Shown: positions 18,230 to 26,251 of the stretch, piece after piece
How positions within the stretch are numbered: the first letter of the stretch is position 1
Layout: every line of letters starts with the position of its first letter
Assembly (NCBI RefSeq): GCF_000176135.1
Contig: NZ_ACZN01000017.1
Location: forward strand, 248,001-312,000
Length of the DNA stretch: 64,000 nucleotides
From: Vibrio coralliilyticus ATCC BAA-450
GTDB lineage: Bacteria; Pseudomonadota; Gammaproteobacteria; Enterobacterales; Vibrionaceae
Direction: 5' to 3'
Position numbers and translations under genes: made by a program
The notes under the pieces: generated by a model
What the model saw: the letters and a program-made list of their open reading frames with translations, nothing else
The model's database searches: none
Told to the model about the DNA's origin: nothing

Positions 18230-18418
18230 ATGAGTATTAGAGATAGTATTCGCGCTATCGAGCAACAAATCTACGTTGCTTGCTCAGAGGGTGATTACGA
18301 CACTGTCCAAATGCTTGAGCATCAGCTCGAAAGCCTGCGCGGTAAGACCGAGCACCCTTTCGATGATGATCCCTATGCACCAGAGGGCAAAATAATCCCC
18401 GAAGACGATTGGTATTAA
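18230..18418 (+). CDS. small acidic conserved protein, function unknown
   Basis: A 62-residue soluble protein. The N-terminal half is one amphipathic helix (IRDSIRAIEQQIYVACSEGDYDTVQMLEHQLESL) resembling a short coiled coil; the C-terminal half is acidic and Pro-rich and ends EDDWY. I do not recognise a named family. It has a very strong ribosome-binding site (GGGAGG) 6 bases before the ATG and its own strong terminator, which supports a real, well-translated gene. A GTG at 18224 is less likely. It may be read from the cti promoter. Confidence 0.72.
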   Translation: MSIRDSIRAIEQQIYVACSEGDYDTVQMLEHQLESLRGKTEHPFDDDPYAPEGKIIPEDDWY

Positions 18419-18426
18419 CGATGAAC

Positions 18427-18451
18427 GCCCCGCTTTGCGGGGCTTTCTTTT
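18427..18451 (+). terminator. strong rho-independent terminator
   Basis: GCCCCGC, loop ttt, GCGGGGC, then TTTCTTTT. It ends the cti/small-protein transcript. Confidence 0.92.
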
Positions 18452-18577
18452 GCGTTCCAACCACAGTAACGCGTATAATCCTTTCCACTCTTTAGCAGCC
18501 AACACCTATTGTTTGCATGCACTTCTAGCGCCTAAAGGCGTTTACCTCTCTTCAAACTCTTATCAATGGAGGGTTTT

Positions 18578-20326
18578 ATGCTGTCGGACATTGAAATCTG
18601 CCGTTCTCAAACTTTGCACCCTATTGACCGTATCGCCGAAAACGCGGGGTTACTCCCAACGGAATACCAGAGTCAGGGAAAACACAAAGCCAAAGTATCC
18701 CTTAATGCATTAAATAGGCTCGGAAACAATAACACCGGAAAACTGGTCCTCGTTACCGCAATCACTCCAACGCCTCTGGGTGAAGGCAAAACCGTGACAA
18801 CAATTGGATTGGCGCAAGGCTTAGCCAAAATCAATCAATCGGTTATGGCCTGTATTCGTCAACCTTCCATGGGGCCCGTTTTCGGTGTTAAAGGCGGAGC
18901 TGCTGGAGGTGGGTATTCTCAAGTTGCGCCAATGGAAGAACTCAATTTGCATCTGACTGGTGATATTCACGCCGTGACCGCAGCACATAACCTTGCTGCT
19001 GCCGCTATCGACGCGAGAATCTATCACGAGCAGCGAAACGGCTACCAAGACTTTGAACAACGTTCCGATTTAAAAGCGCTACGCATCGACCCAGAACGCG
19101 TAGTCTGGAAACGTGTGATGGACCACAATGATCGTGCCCTGCGTATGGTCGCCATCGGACGAAATGAAGACGGGAAACAGATCAACGGTATTGAGCGAGA
19201 AGATGGCTTTGATATTTCCGCGGCGTCTGAGCTTATGGCAGTGCTGGCCTTATCAAGTGATTTAAAAGATTTGCGTCAACGGATTGGACGCATTGTGCTG
19301 GCTTACAATATTGAAGGCCAACCTGTCACAACAGAAGACCTCGAAGTCGCCGGGGCCATGGCCGTGAGCATGAAAGATGCTATTGAGCCAACATTGATGC
19401 AAACACTTGAGGGTGTTCCTACTCTTGTTCACGCTGGGCCTTTTGCAAACATTGCACACGGAAACTCTTCCATCATTGCCGATAACATCGCAACTAAACT
19501 GTGTGACTACACGGTGACAGAAGGTGGGTTCGGTTCAGATATGGGGTTTGAAAAAGCCTGTAATATTAAAGCGCAAGTGTCAGGCAAAGCGCCTGACTGC
19601 GCAGTAGTTGTGGCAACCTTACGTGGTTTAAAAGCCAACTCGGGGCTTTACAACTTTAAACCGGGTCAAGCTCTGCCTGAATCATTGTTTAAGCAAGATG
19701 ATTCCGCCCTAGCTGCTGGGTTCGAAAACCTTAGATGGCACATTAACAATGTGAATAAATACGGTATCCCTGCTGTGGTTGCCATCAACCGATTCCCACA
19801 AGATAGTGAACAAGAGCTCCAGCAACTGGCTGAGATGATCCGAAATCTACCCAACAACGTTGAAGTTGCCATCAGCGAAGGTTTCGCACAAGGTGGTGAA
19901 GGTGCCGTTGAACTCGCACAAAAAGTAGTCAAGCAATGTCAGCAAGGTTCTCGGTTTAGTCCTCTCTATCGCTTTGAACAGACAATAGAAGAGAAGATGA
20001 TGGCAGTAGCTGAATCGGGTTATGGTGCAGCGAGTATCACTTTGAGTGAGAAAGCTAAGCAGCAGTTAGCAGAATTCAAACAGCAGGGTTTCGACCATCT
20101 TGCCGTCTGTCTGGCAAAAACGCCTCTTTCAATCTCCACAGACAGTTCTGTCAAAGGTGCGCCTACGCATTTTGATGTTCCTGTCCGAGAACTGAAGCTT
20201 TGTGCTGGGGCAGGGTTCATCTACGCCCTTTGCGGCAATGTCATGACAATGCCTGGCTTGCCAGAAAAGCCAGCGTTTATGAACCTCGATTTGGATGATA
20301 ATGGAAACATCATTGGTCTGAGTTAA
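18578..20326 (+). CDS. fhs: formate-tetrahydrofolate ligase
   Basis: A 582-residue enzyme joining formate to tetrahydrofolate with ATP to give 10-formyl-THF, which feeds purine and fMet synthesis. It shows the P-loop-like PTPLGEGKT segment, the conserved RQPSMGPVFGVKGGAAGGGYSQV region (written here in parts: RQPSMGPVFG, then VKGGAAGGGYSQ), LTGDIHAVTAAHNL, and the C-terminal GAGFIYALCGNVMTMPGLP. All are family hallmarks and the protein is full length. The ATG at 18578 is chosen because GGAGGG (18568-18573) stands at normal distance; an ATG at 18566 would put that sequence inside the gene. The gene is alone; folD and gcv genes are not in the window. Confidence 0.96.
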   Translation: MLSDIEICRSQTLHPIDRIAENAGLLPTEYQSQGKHKAKVSLNALNRLGNNNTGKLVLVTAITPTPLGEGKTVTTIGLAQGLAKINQSVMACIRQPSMGPVFGVKGGAAGGGYSQVAPMEELNLHLTGDIHAVTAAHNLAAAAIDARIYHEQRNGYQDFEQRSDLKALRIDPERVVWKRVMDHNDRALRMVAIGRNEDGKQINGIEREDGFDISAASELMAVLALSSDLKDLRQRIGRIVLAYNIEGQPVTTEDLEVAGAMAVSMKDAIEPTLMQTLEGVPTLVHAGPFANIAHGNSSIIADNIATKLCDYTVTEGGFGSDMGFEKACNIKAQVSGKAPDCAVVVATLRGLKANSGLYNFKPGQALPESLFKQDDSALAAGFENLRWHINNVNKYGIPAVVAINRFPQDSEQELQQLAEMIRNLPNNVEVAISEGFAQGGEGAVELAQKVVKQCQQGSRFSPLYRFEQTIEEKMMAVAESGYGAASITLSEKAKQQLAEFKQQGFDHLAVCLAKTPLSISTDSSVKGAPTHFDVPVRELKLCAGAGFIYALCGNVMTMPGLPEKPAFMNLDLDDNGNIIGLS

Positions 20327-20339
20327 CACAATTCATTGC

Positions 20340-20370
20340 GCGCTATCGCCTAGTTTACATGCGATAGCGC
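20340..20370. terminator. stem-loop between convergent fhs and ABC ATPase genes
   Basis: GCGCTATCGC pairs perfectly with GCGATAGCGC around an 11-base loop, exactly between two converging stop codons. U-tracts are poor on both sides, so it may protect 3' ends rather than terminate strongly. Confidence 0.6.
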
Positions 20371-20378
20371 CAAATCAC

Positions 20379-21134
20379 TTAATAATATGTACACATCCGC
20401 TTGCCATTCACTTCAATAATGTTGAATGGCGTTTCGTAAATACTCTCTAGTATGTCTGATTGAATCACTTCACTCACTGGACCCTGAGCGACTACCCTAC
20501 CTTTTTTGAGCGCAATAATTCGGTCTGAATAACAGGCCGCAAAGTTGATATCGTGAATTACCACGACCACGGCTTTATTCATTTCATGCGCCAACCGACC
20601 CACGTTACGCATAATTTGCAATGAATGTTTGATATCCAGATTATTCAAAGGCTCGTCTAAGAACACGTAATCCGTATCTTGCGCCATCACCATTGCAATG
20701 AATGCCAGCTGGCGTTGACCTCCACTCAACTCGTCGAGGTACTTGTTCTGGATATCGGATAAATCCAGATAGGATATGGACTTATCGATTACTTGCTGGT
20801 CTTCATCGGTCAATTTGCCTTGTGAGTATGGAAAACGCCCAAAAGACACCATTTCCCTTACCGTAAAACGCATAGTGATGTTGTTCGCTTGGCGAAGCAC
20901 TGCCAATCTCTTTGCCAACTCTTTTGTGTCCCATTCAGACAAAGAGCGGCAATCAATGAACACTTGCCCGCCGTCTTTATCAATCAATCGGCTAGCCATG
21001 GATAGCAAAGTACTCTTACCTGCGCCGTTGGGGCCAATGATAGAGGTTACTTTGCCCTTTTCGAATTCCGCACTCGCGTCATCAACCACTTTGGATTGAC
21101 CAAACAACTTGGTTAGATTCTGTAATGTAATCAT
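20379..21134 (-). CDS. vctC: ferric-siderophore ABC transporter ATPase (VctC-like)
   Basis: A 251-residue ATPase of the FecE/FepC type: Walker A GPNGAGKST, Q-loop region LRQANNITMRFTV, signature LSGGQRQ, Walker B DYVFLDEP, and the switch His in VVVIHD. It drives import of ferric siderophore through the two permeases encoded just upstream. Gene order binding protein-permease-permease-ATPase on the minus strand is the same as V. cholerae vctPDGC and the related fatBCD/ceuBCDE systems. Seven bases separate it from the permease stop, so they are one operon. Confidence 0.88.
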   Translation of the reverse strand: MITLQNLTKLFGQSKVVDDASAEFEKGKVTSIIGPNGAGKSTLLSMASRLIDKDGGQVFIDCRSLSEWDTKELAKRLAVLRQANNITMRFTVREMVSFGRFPYSQGKLTDEDQQVIDKSISYLDLSDIQNKYLDELSGGQRQLAFIAMVMAQDTDYVFLDEPLNNLDIKHSLQIMRNVGRLAHEMNKAVVVVIHDINFAACYSDRIIALKKGRVVAQGPVSEVIQSDILESIYETPFNIIEVNGKRMCTYY

Positions 21135-21141
21135 AAAGCCT

Positions 21142-22092
21142 CTAGACGACTCGGTTACGCAGTAACATAGTCAAAAAATAAATTCCGCCAACAAAGTTGA
21201 TGACAACACTTAGCGTGGTAGAAAATCCAAACACCTTTTCTACCAGCCACTGACCACTTAGTAAGGCCGCCACTGAAAGCAGTGATACTCCGACCAGCAA
21301 TACACGGTGCTGGTAACTCTTAAAAAACTCACGAGTTAAGTTGGTCACCAAAAGCCCGAAAAACATAATTGGCCCAATCAGTGCCGTTGAAATGGCAATA
21401 AGAGCCGCTGACAGCACCAACACCCAAAGCGTGACGCGTTTTACGTCAACCCCTAAGCTGGTGGCGTTGTCTTTGTCCAACCAAAACACATCCAGCAAAC
21501 GATTCAGGCGATACAGCAACGCGCTGATCAATAGCAATAGTGGCGTACATAAGTAAACAAGCTCGACGCTGACATTATTGAAGCTGGCAAACATATTCGC
21601 TTGGACAGAAGCAAAATCACTCGGGTCCATCAACATAATGAAAAACGAGGAGATACTGCCAAACAACTGACCAAGTATTACGCCCAGCAGCAATAACACC
21701 ATCAAGTTTTGTCGCTCGCCTCTGAAGTAAAAGCTGAATAGCAGCAGTGAGAACGCCAGCATAACGACAACAGAGACACTGAAGTTAAAGTAGGCGTTCA
21801 TCGCGATACTGCTCAACCCGCCAAACATCACAACCACCAGCACTTGAGTAAACATGTACAGAGAATCAAAGCCCATGATACTCGGTGTCAGAATGCGGTT
21901 GTGAGTAATGGTCTGAAAAGCCAGTGACGACTGACCTATCGCGATGCCTGCCACGATCATGGCAAGCACTTTGGGAACTCGCCGTGAAAGGAAGTACTGG
22001 TAATTATCAGCATTTAAGCCAATGCCAATAAACAGAAAACCAAACAACAACACGATGACGGCCAGTCCAATGATCTTCACCCTATCCTGCAT
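21142..22092 (-). CDS. vctG: ferric-siderophore ABC permease (VctG-like)
   Basis: A 316-residue FecCD-family permease with about nine hydrophobic spans. RVPKVLAMIVAGIAIGQSSLAFQ at its start and GPIMFFGLLVTNLTREF near the end are the usual FecCD motifs, the second being the loop that contacts the ATPase. Its start overlaps the preceding permease gene by 11 bases, indicating translational coupling. Forms the membrane channel with its partner permease. It is the second permease in the vctPDGC-like order. Confidence 0.87.
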   Translation of the reverse strand: MQDRVKIIGLAVIVLLFGFLFIGIGLNADNYQYFLSRRVPKVLAMIVAGIAIGQSSLAFQTITHNRILTPSIMGFDSLYMFTQVLVVVMFGGLSSIAMNAYFNFSVSVVVMLAFSLLLFSFYFRGERQNLMVLLLLGVILGQLFGSISSFFIMLMDPSDFASVQANMFASFNNVSVELVYLCTPLLLLISALLYRLNRLLDVFWLDKDNATSLGVDVKRVTLWVLVLSAALIAISTALIGPIMFFGLLVTNLTREFFKSYQHRVLLVGVSLLSVAALLSGQWLVEKVFGFSTTLSVVINFVGGIYFLTMLLRNRVV

Positions 22093-23020
22093 TTTTCTGC
22101 CCCTTTAAGATGAAGAAAATAAATACGCTACCACCTAAAATGCTGATAATGGTCGAGATTGGAATCTCGTATGGGAAGATGATCAATCGACTTGCCAAAT
22201 CACAGCAAAGGACAATCAGGGCACCCAGTATCGCGGTAAGTGGAATATTGCGGCGAAGATTATCTCCATAGAACCAACTGACCAGATTAGGGACAATCAG
22301 CCCAAGGAACGGCAACATCCCTACGATCATCACAACGGAAGCAGACATCACAGAGACTAACAGCACACCAATGATCAGCACTTGCTGGTAGTTCAGCCCC
22401 AAGTTGACGGCAAAATCCTTACCTAAACCGACAGCGGAAATTCTCGCTGCATACAAGTAACTGAAGATGGCAAAGGGAATGGCGATATAAAGCAGCTCAT
22501 AATCGCCCTGCAACAAATTCGCAAAATTAGCGACTGTCCAACTAGACAGGTTTTGTAGCGCATCGTACTTATACGCAACAAACGTCGCGAGCGAATCGAC
22601 AACGTTGCCGAAAATAATCCCAATCAGTGGCACAAATACTGCGTTCTTAAACTGAATACGATTGATGAACTGCACAAACAGCAACGTCCCTAGCATGGAC
22701 ACCGAGAATATAAGCCACAGCTGCTGACCATTACCAAATAATACTAAGCTCAGTACGTAACCGAGCATGGCACACTCAATCGTTCCTGACGTGGAAGGTG
22801 AAGCAAATCGATTTTGACTGATCTGCTGCATAATCAAACCAGCGATACTCAGCCCAGCCCCCGCCAGCAGTACCGCCACCAAACGTGGAATTCGACTAGC
22901 AAACAGCAAATGCCAACTGGCTGTATCTCCGGCGATCAGAGAAGCAACATTTAGTTTTCCAACGCCTACAAAAATCGACGCTGCACTCAGTACCAACAGA
23001 ACAAATAACAACTTTTTCAA
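22082..23020 (-). CDS. vctD: ferric-siderophore ABC permease (VctD-like)
   Basis: A permease of 312 residues in the FecCD family: RIPRLVAVLLAGAGLSIAGLIMQ near the N-terminus, and VGMLPFLGLIVPNLVSWFYG, the ATPase-contact loop. About nine spans. The longest frame starts with TTG at 23041, but TTG at 23020 has TAAGGG seven bases ahead and gives the natural MKKLLFVLLVLSAAS beginning. An unusual start codon and a terminator-like hairpin (23040-23071) just upstream both suggest that permease output is kept below that of the binding protein. Confidence 0.86.
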   Translation of the reverse strand: MKKLLFVLLVLSAASIFVGVGKLNVASLIAGDTASWHLLFASRIPRLVAVLLAGAGLSIAGLIMQQISQNRFASPSTSGTIECAMLGYVLSLVLFGNGQQLWLIFSVSMLGTLLFVQFINRIQFKNAVFVPLIGIIFGNVVDSLATFVAYKYDALQNLSSWTVANFANLLQGDYELLYIAIPFAIFSYLYAARISAVGLGKDFAVNLGLNYQQVLIIGVLLVSVMSASVVMIVGMLPFLGLIVPNLVSWFYGDNLRRNIPLTAILGALIVLCCDLASRLIIFPYEIPISTIISILGGSVFIFFILKGQKNAG

Positions 23021-23039
23021 TGTAAAACCCTTACAACGC

Positions 23040-23071
23040 AAAAAACCTCAAGCCAATTCAGCTTGAGGTTG
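23040..23071 (-). terminator. intra-operon attenuating terminator between binding protein and permease genes
   Basis: Read on the minus strand, aacctcaagc pairs perfectly with gcttgaggtt around a 7-base loop and is followed by TTTTTT. It lies between vctP-like and vctD-like genes in a single operon, so it likely lets only part of transcription through. Confidence 0.8.
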
Positions 23072-23090
23072 CGTAATCATGTTCAGACTA

Positions 23091-24002
23091 TCAGTTTAAA
23101 CTAGACGCCGTCTTCACATCTTCAATCATCTGTTCCGTTGCACGCATCCCTGAAATCGACAGGTACCAAGCATTAATGTCTAGATAAGCCATTTTTTTGT
23201 TCTGGTAAGCTTGGGTCGCTTTGACCAGATCATTTTCGAAATCACGTTTTACAGTGCTGCCTTTGCCTTTATTGATCAAGATGTCTTTATCTATCACAAG
23301 TAATGCAGATGGGTTTGTTTCACGAATGAATTCATAGGAAACCAAGTCGCCGTGACGGCTTTCTTTGATTCCTTCCACTGACTCCTTAAAACCAAAATCT
23401 TTGTAGATAGCGGAGAATCGAGACTGAGCGCCGAACGTGGTAATGTTTCCGCCCGCACTCATCACAGTCAGTGCATCCAGTTCGTTTTGCTGATTCGATT
23501 CCTGAATCGCTTTAAACTCACTGTCTAGTTGTTCAATCTTACTCTCTACGAAATCTTGTTTTTCAAATACTTGAGCGAGATTGCGCCATTGCTCCTTGGT
23601 GCTTTCCCAATAGCCTTTATTCGCGTCTGAAGCATAGACAATGGTCGGCGCAATTTCGGACAGCTCTTTGTATTTCGCCGCTGCACGGGTGCCAATGATG
23701 ATCAGATCTGGCTTTTGCATGTAGATGGTTTCAAAGTCAGGTTCGTGAAGGCTTCCAGCGGAGACAAAATCGTAGCTACGGTATTCCGATAAGTAGTCCG
23801 GGAACATACTGACTGTAGAAACGGCGACAGGTTTGACATCAAAAGCTTTAACAGTATCTAACGCGCCCAAGCCAATAACGACAACTCGTTCTGGGTTTGT
23901 TTCTAACTTGGTCACACCTTGCGCGTGCTCAATCTCTACCATCTCAGCATTGACGTTAAATGCCAATAAACCTGCGGTTAACGCGGCTGCAGACAATCTC
24001 AT
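23091..24002 (-). CDS. vctP: ferric-catecholate periplasmic binding protein (VctP/CeuE-like)
   Basis: A 303-residue periplasmic protein. The signal peptide MRLSAAALTAGLLAFNVNA is followed by the ferric-siderophore binding fold (LETNPERVVVIGLGALDTV, HEPDFETIYMQKPDLIIIG). His217 (SRHGDLVSYEF) and Tyr280 (NAWYLSISG) match CeuE His227/Tyr288, the residues that complete the iron shell of linear bis-catecholates. Spacing between them (63) is close to CeuE's 61. The open frame reaches ATG 24041, but GGAG precedes ATG 24002 and the Fur box covers the upstream ATGs, so 24002 is the better start. First gene of the vctPDGC-like operon; delivers cargo from the TonB receptor. Confidence 0.9.
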   Translation of the reverse strand: MRLSAAALTAGLLAFNVNAEMVEIEHAQGVTKLETNPERVVVIGLGALDTVKAFDVKPVAVSTVSMFPDYLSEYRSYDFVSAGSLHEPDFETIYMQKPDLIIIGTRAAAKYKELSEIAPTIVYASDANKGYWESTKEQWRNLAQVFEKQDFVESKIEQLDSEFKAIQESNQQNELDALTVMSAGGNITTFGAQSRFSAIYKDFGFKESVEGIKESRHGDLVSYEFIRETNPSALLVIDKDILINKGKGSTVKRDFENDLVKATQAYQNKKMAYLDINAWYLSISGMRATEQMIEDVKTASSLN

Positions 24003-24026
24003 TATTCGGACTCCATATTTACAAAT

Positions 24027-24045
24027 GAAATCCATTATCATTTAC
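24027..24045 (-). promoter_or_regulatory. Fur box ahead of the vct-like operon
   Basis: On the minus strand GTAAATGATAATGGATTTC matches 13 of 19 Fur consensus positions, with the central AATGATAAT intact. It lies 25-43 bases before the chosen ATG. Confidence 0.6.
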
Positions 24046-24172
24046 ATGTATAGAGATGTCATCAATGCTTTACGTTTTTTACATTTGTTATAGAAAGGAA
24101 AAAGTAATTGATTTCTGATACTTAAAATAATGAAGCGCACCCTAGATGCAGGTGCGCGGTGAGGTTTTACTG

Positions 24173-24589
24173 TTATAGAAAGTCTATGTTAGAGCGGCCA
24201 ATCTCGTTTTTCTTGCTTTCCTTTTTCTTCTGCCCAGCGTCTTTCTTTGCCTTGTTTTGTTTCTTTGGTTTGTTTTTCTTTTCTGGCTTTGATTCAGGCT
24301 TCATGACTGAGGGTTCTTCAGGCTCAGTGACTGGCGCATCGCAAATCACGACGTAATATTCCTGATTGAATTCAAAAAAATCGCCATCGTACATCTTACG
24401 ACGCTTACGCGTCTCCAGCTCACCATTAACAGCAACGTAGCCTTCCGCAATTAGGTGTTTCGCTTCGCCACCACCACCGACTAGGTTGGCAATTTTGAAT
24501 ACCTTGTAAAGCTCAATTGGTTGTGTTGAAACTTCTATTCCGATTGCTTCAATTTCAATCTCTTGCTCGTTTTCGTAGTCGTCTGTCAT
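24173..24589 (-). CDS. S4-domain RNA-binding protein with Lys-rich tail (YbcJ-like)
   Basis: A protein of 138 residues. The first 75 residues form an S4 RNA-binding domain like E. coli YbcJ: IELYKVFKIANLVGGGGEAKHLIAEGYVAVNGELETRKRRK is shared in pattern (seen in parts: ANLVGGGGEAKHLI, GYVAVNGELETR). The last 50 residues are an unusual low-complexity Lys/Pro/Glu tail (KPEKKNKPKKQNKAKK, KKKESKK) that YbcJ lacks and that would add non-specific RNA affinity. YbcJ-type proteins are thought to bind structured RNA such as ribosomal RNA; no definite role is known. ATG 24589 has GAAG ahead of it; ATG 24607 has none. Confidence 0.82.
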   Translation of the reverse strand: MTDDYENEQEIEIEAIGIEVSTQPIELYKVFKIANLVGGGGEAKHLIAEGYVAVNGELETRKRRKMYDGDFFEFNQEYYVVICDAPVTEPEEPSVMKPESKPEKKNKPKKQNKAKKDAGQKKKESKKNEIGRSNIDFL

Positions 24590-24667
24590 GTTTTGCTTCA
24601 ATTGCATGTGTAAAAAAACTGAGTCTAATCCCTATCCTTTAATAAATAAACTAAAGTTAATCATAGA

Positions 24668-25489
24668 ATGGGCACTTTAAAGGTACTGATTTTGCTCAAA
24701 TGGACACTAATCCTGCTTCTTATCTCGTCGCAGGCAATGGCATACCATCCTCCAGTCAAAGTACTGGTATATGGTGACGACTCTTACCCTCCCTACAGTT
24801 ATGGTGAAGAAGGTGTTGCAAAAGGAATCTACAGCGACATTCTTCGTCGAGTTTTTGAAGAAATGCCTGGCTATGAAGTTAAACTTGTCCCTATCCCATG
24901 GAAGCGTGGTTTAAAAATGCTCAAAGTCGGTCAGGGACTAGCTTTATATCCACCGTATTATTATCCAGATAAGCGCCTGTATATTTCCCCTTATTCAAAA
25001 CCTATATTAGATGAAGAGGTTGTTGTCTTCTGCCACCCTGATAGCGTCAAAAATCGCTCACTGCAACGATGGCCAGAGGACTACCTAGGCTTAACCGTTG
25101 GTGTCAATGAGGCCTTTGCTCTTGGAGGCACTCAGTTCTGGGATGCCGTAAAAGTCGGCAAAATCACGTTATTGGAGGCCAAAGGCAACCGTCCTAATCT
25201 AATTAACCTTCATGACAAGAAAATAGATTGTTACATGAACGACCGGTTATCTATTCTTTGGGAAATGAAAAGAATGGCCAAAGAAGGGCTGTTGCCTGAA
25301 GATTGGAAGCTAACCCTTGGTGCGGTAGTAAGCGCCGAAAAAGGCTACTTAGGATTCACCAACCGTGAGCCAGATAAATATCCCTTCAAAGAGGATTTCG
25401 TTAAGAACTTTAATGATACGCTGATGAAACTTCAGCAACGAGGCGAAATCGACAACATAATCAAAGCTTACTTCGATAACGGTATGTAA
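24668..25489 (+). CDS. SBP_bac_3-like periplasmic protein
   Basis: A 273-residue secreted protein with a signal peptide (LILLLISSQAMA) and one solute-binding domain (VYGDDSYPPYSYGEEGVAKGIYSD, seen in parts; WKRGLKML; KPILDEEVVVFC). This type in Vibrio often occurs alone, without permease genes, and is thought to feed signalling proteins or shared transporters rather than to be a dedicated uptake component. The conserved Arg/Asp ligand pair of amino-acid binders is not obvious, so the ligand is open. It is followed by a hairpin terminator and then a LuxR-type regulator gene, but the two appear separately transcribed. Confidence 0.8.
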   Translation: MGTLKVLILLKWTLILLLISSQAMAYHPPVKVLVYGDDSYPPYSYGEEGVAKGIYSDILRRVFEEMPGYEVKLVPIPWKRGLKMLKVGQGLALYPPYYYPDKRLYISPYSKPILDEEVVVFCHPDSVKNRSLQRWPEDYLGLTVGVNEAFALGGTQFWDAVKVGKITLLEAKGNRPNLINLHDKKIDCYMNDRLSILWEMKRMAKEGLLPEDWKLTLGAVVSAEKGYLGFTNREPDKYPFKEDFVKNFNDTLMKLQQRGEIDNIIKAYFDNGM

Positions 25490-25511
25490 CCCGCCAACGT
25501 ACTCAACATGT

Positions 25512-25541
25512 GACTTTCCATTTTGGAAAGTCCGGTTTTCC
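25512..25541 (+). terminator. terminator after solute-binding protein gene
   Basis: gactttcca, loop ttt, tggaaagtc (9 bp perfect), followed by a partly T-rich run. Confidence 0.6.
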
Positions 25542-25636
25542 ACTCTTTTCTTCAATTTTGACTTACATTGTTCCTATTCGAAACAGTGATAAGTGCATCC
25601 CAATAATGATGCGACGTTACCAAGAAGTTTATCATC

Positions 25637-26251
25637 ATGCCATCCTATAAAATTCTCGTTCTCGACAACCAACCTTTAATGCGAGATTCCATTGAACGTC
25701 TCGTCGTCAACGTCATCAGTAACGCTCAAGTCTTTCAGTCGGACTCCACAACTTCCGCTCTGACAATACTTCGCGATAACGAGATTAATTTGATCATCCT
25801 AGAAATAAACTTGGAGGTTTCAGACGGATTCGAGTTTATCAGACGCGTGAAAGCTCATGGCTATAGCGGCAAGGTTTTATTTTTCTCTGGAAGTAAACAC
25901 ACTATGTTTTCGCAAGCCGCTTTTAAATTAGGAGCAGATGGGTATTTGTCCAAACTAGAGTCATCAAAGATCATCAAAGAAGCCATACTGGCGATAATCC
26001 AAGACGGCTCGGCGTTCAGATACAATGCTCAGAGTAAACCAATAGTCTGCCTTTCAAGCCGTGAAACAACTGTGCTCAACTATTTACTTCAAGGCTATAG
26101 CAACAAGAGAATTTCAGAATTACTGTCTCTTAGCGCAAAAACGATCAGTACGTACAAATCACGCATATTGAGCAAATATGAAGTTGATACCATGTTTGAT
26201 CTAATACAGATGAAAGAGCATCAACTTCTCAGTCAAAAAGGTAGTATTTGA
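25637..26251 (+). CDS. LuxR/NarL-type response regulator with Glu at the phospho-acceptor site
   Basis: A 204-residue regulator: receiver-like domain (1-125) and LuxR-type helix-turn-helix (about 138-195; LSSRETTVLNYLLQGYSNKR, then LSAKTISTYKSRILSKY). The receiver keeps D10 and K106, but the phospho-acceptor Asp is replaced by Glu56 (NLIILEINLEVSDGF), the switch Thr is Ser84, and the second acidic residue of the usual pair is Asn11. Glu at this site often mimics the phosphorylated state, so the protein may be active without a kinase, or be a pseudo-receiver. No kinase gene adjoins. It converges on, and overlaps by 23 bases, the broken LysR gene. Targets unknown. Confidence 0.88.
   Translation: MPSYKILVLDNQPLMRDSIERLVVNVISNAQVFQSDSTTSALTILRDNEINLIILEINLEVSDGFEFIRRVKAHGYSGKVLFFSGSKHTMFSQAAFKLGADGYLSKLESSKIIKEAILAIIQDGSAFRYNAQSKPIVCLSSRETTVLNYLLQGYSNKRISELLSLSAKTISTYKSRILSKYEVDTMFDLIQMKEHQLLSQKGSI

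Noticed and set aside
18435..18713. 92-codon open frame crossing the terminator and the start of fhs
   Set aside because: It begins in the terminator T-run and runs out of frame into fhs.
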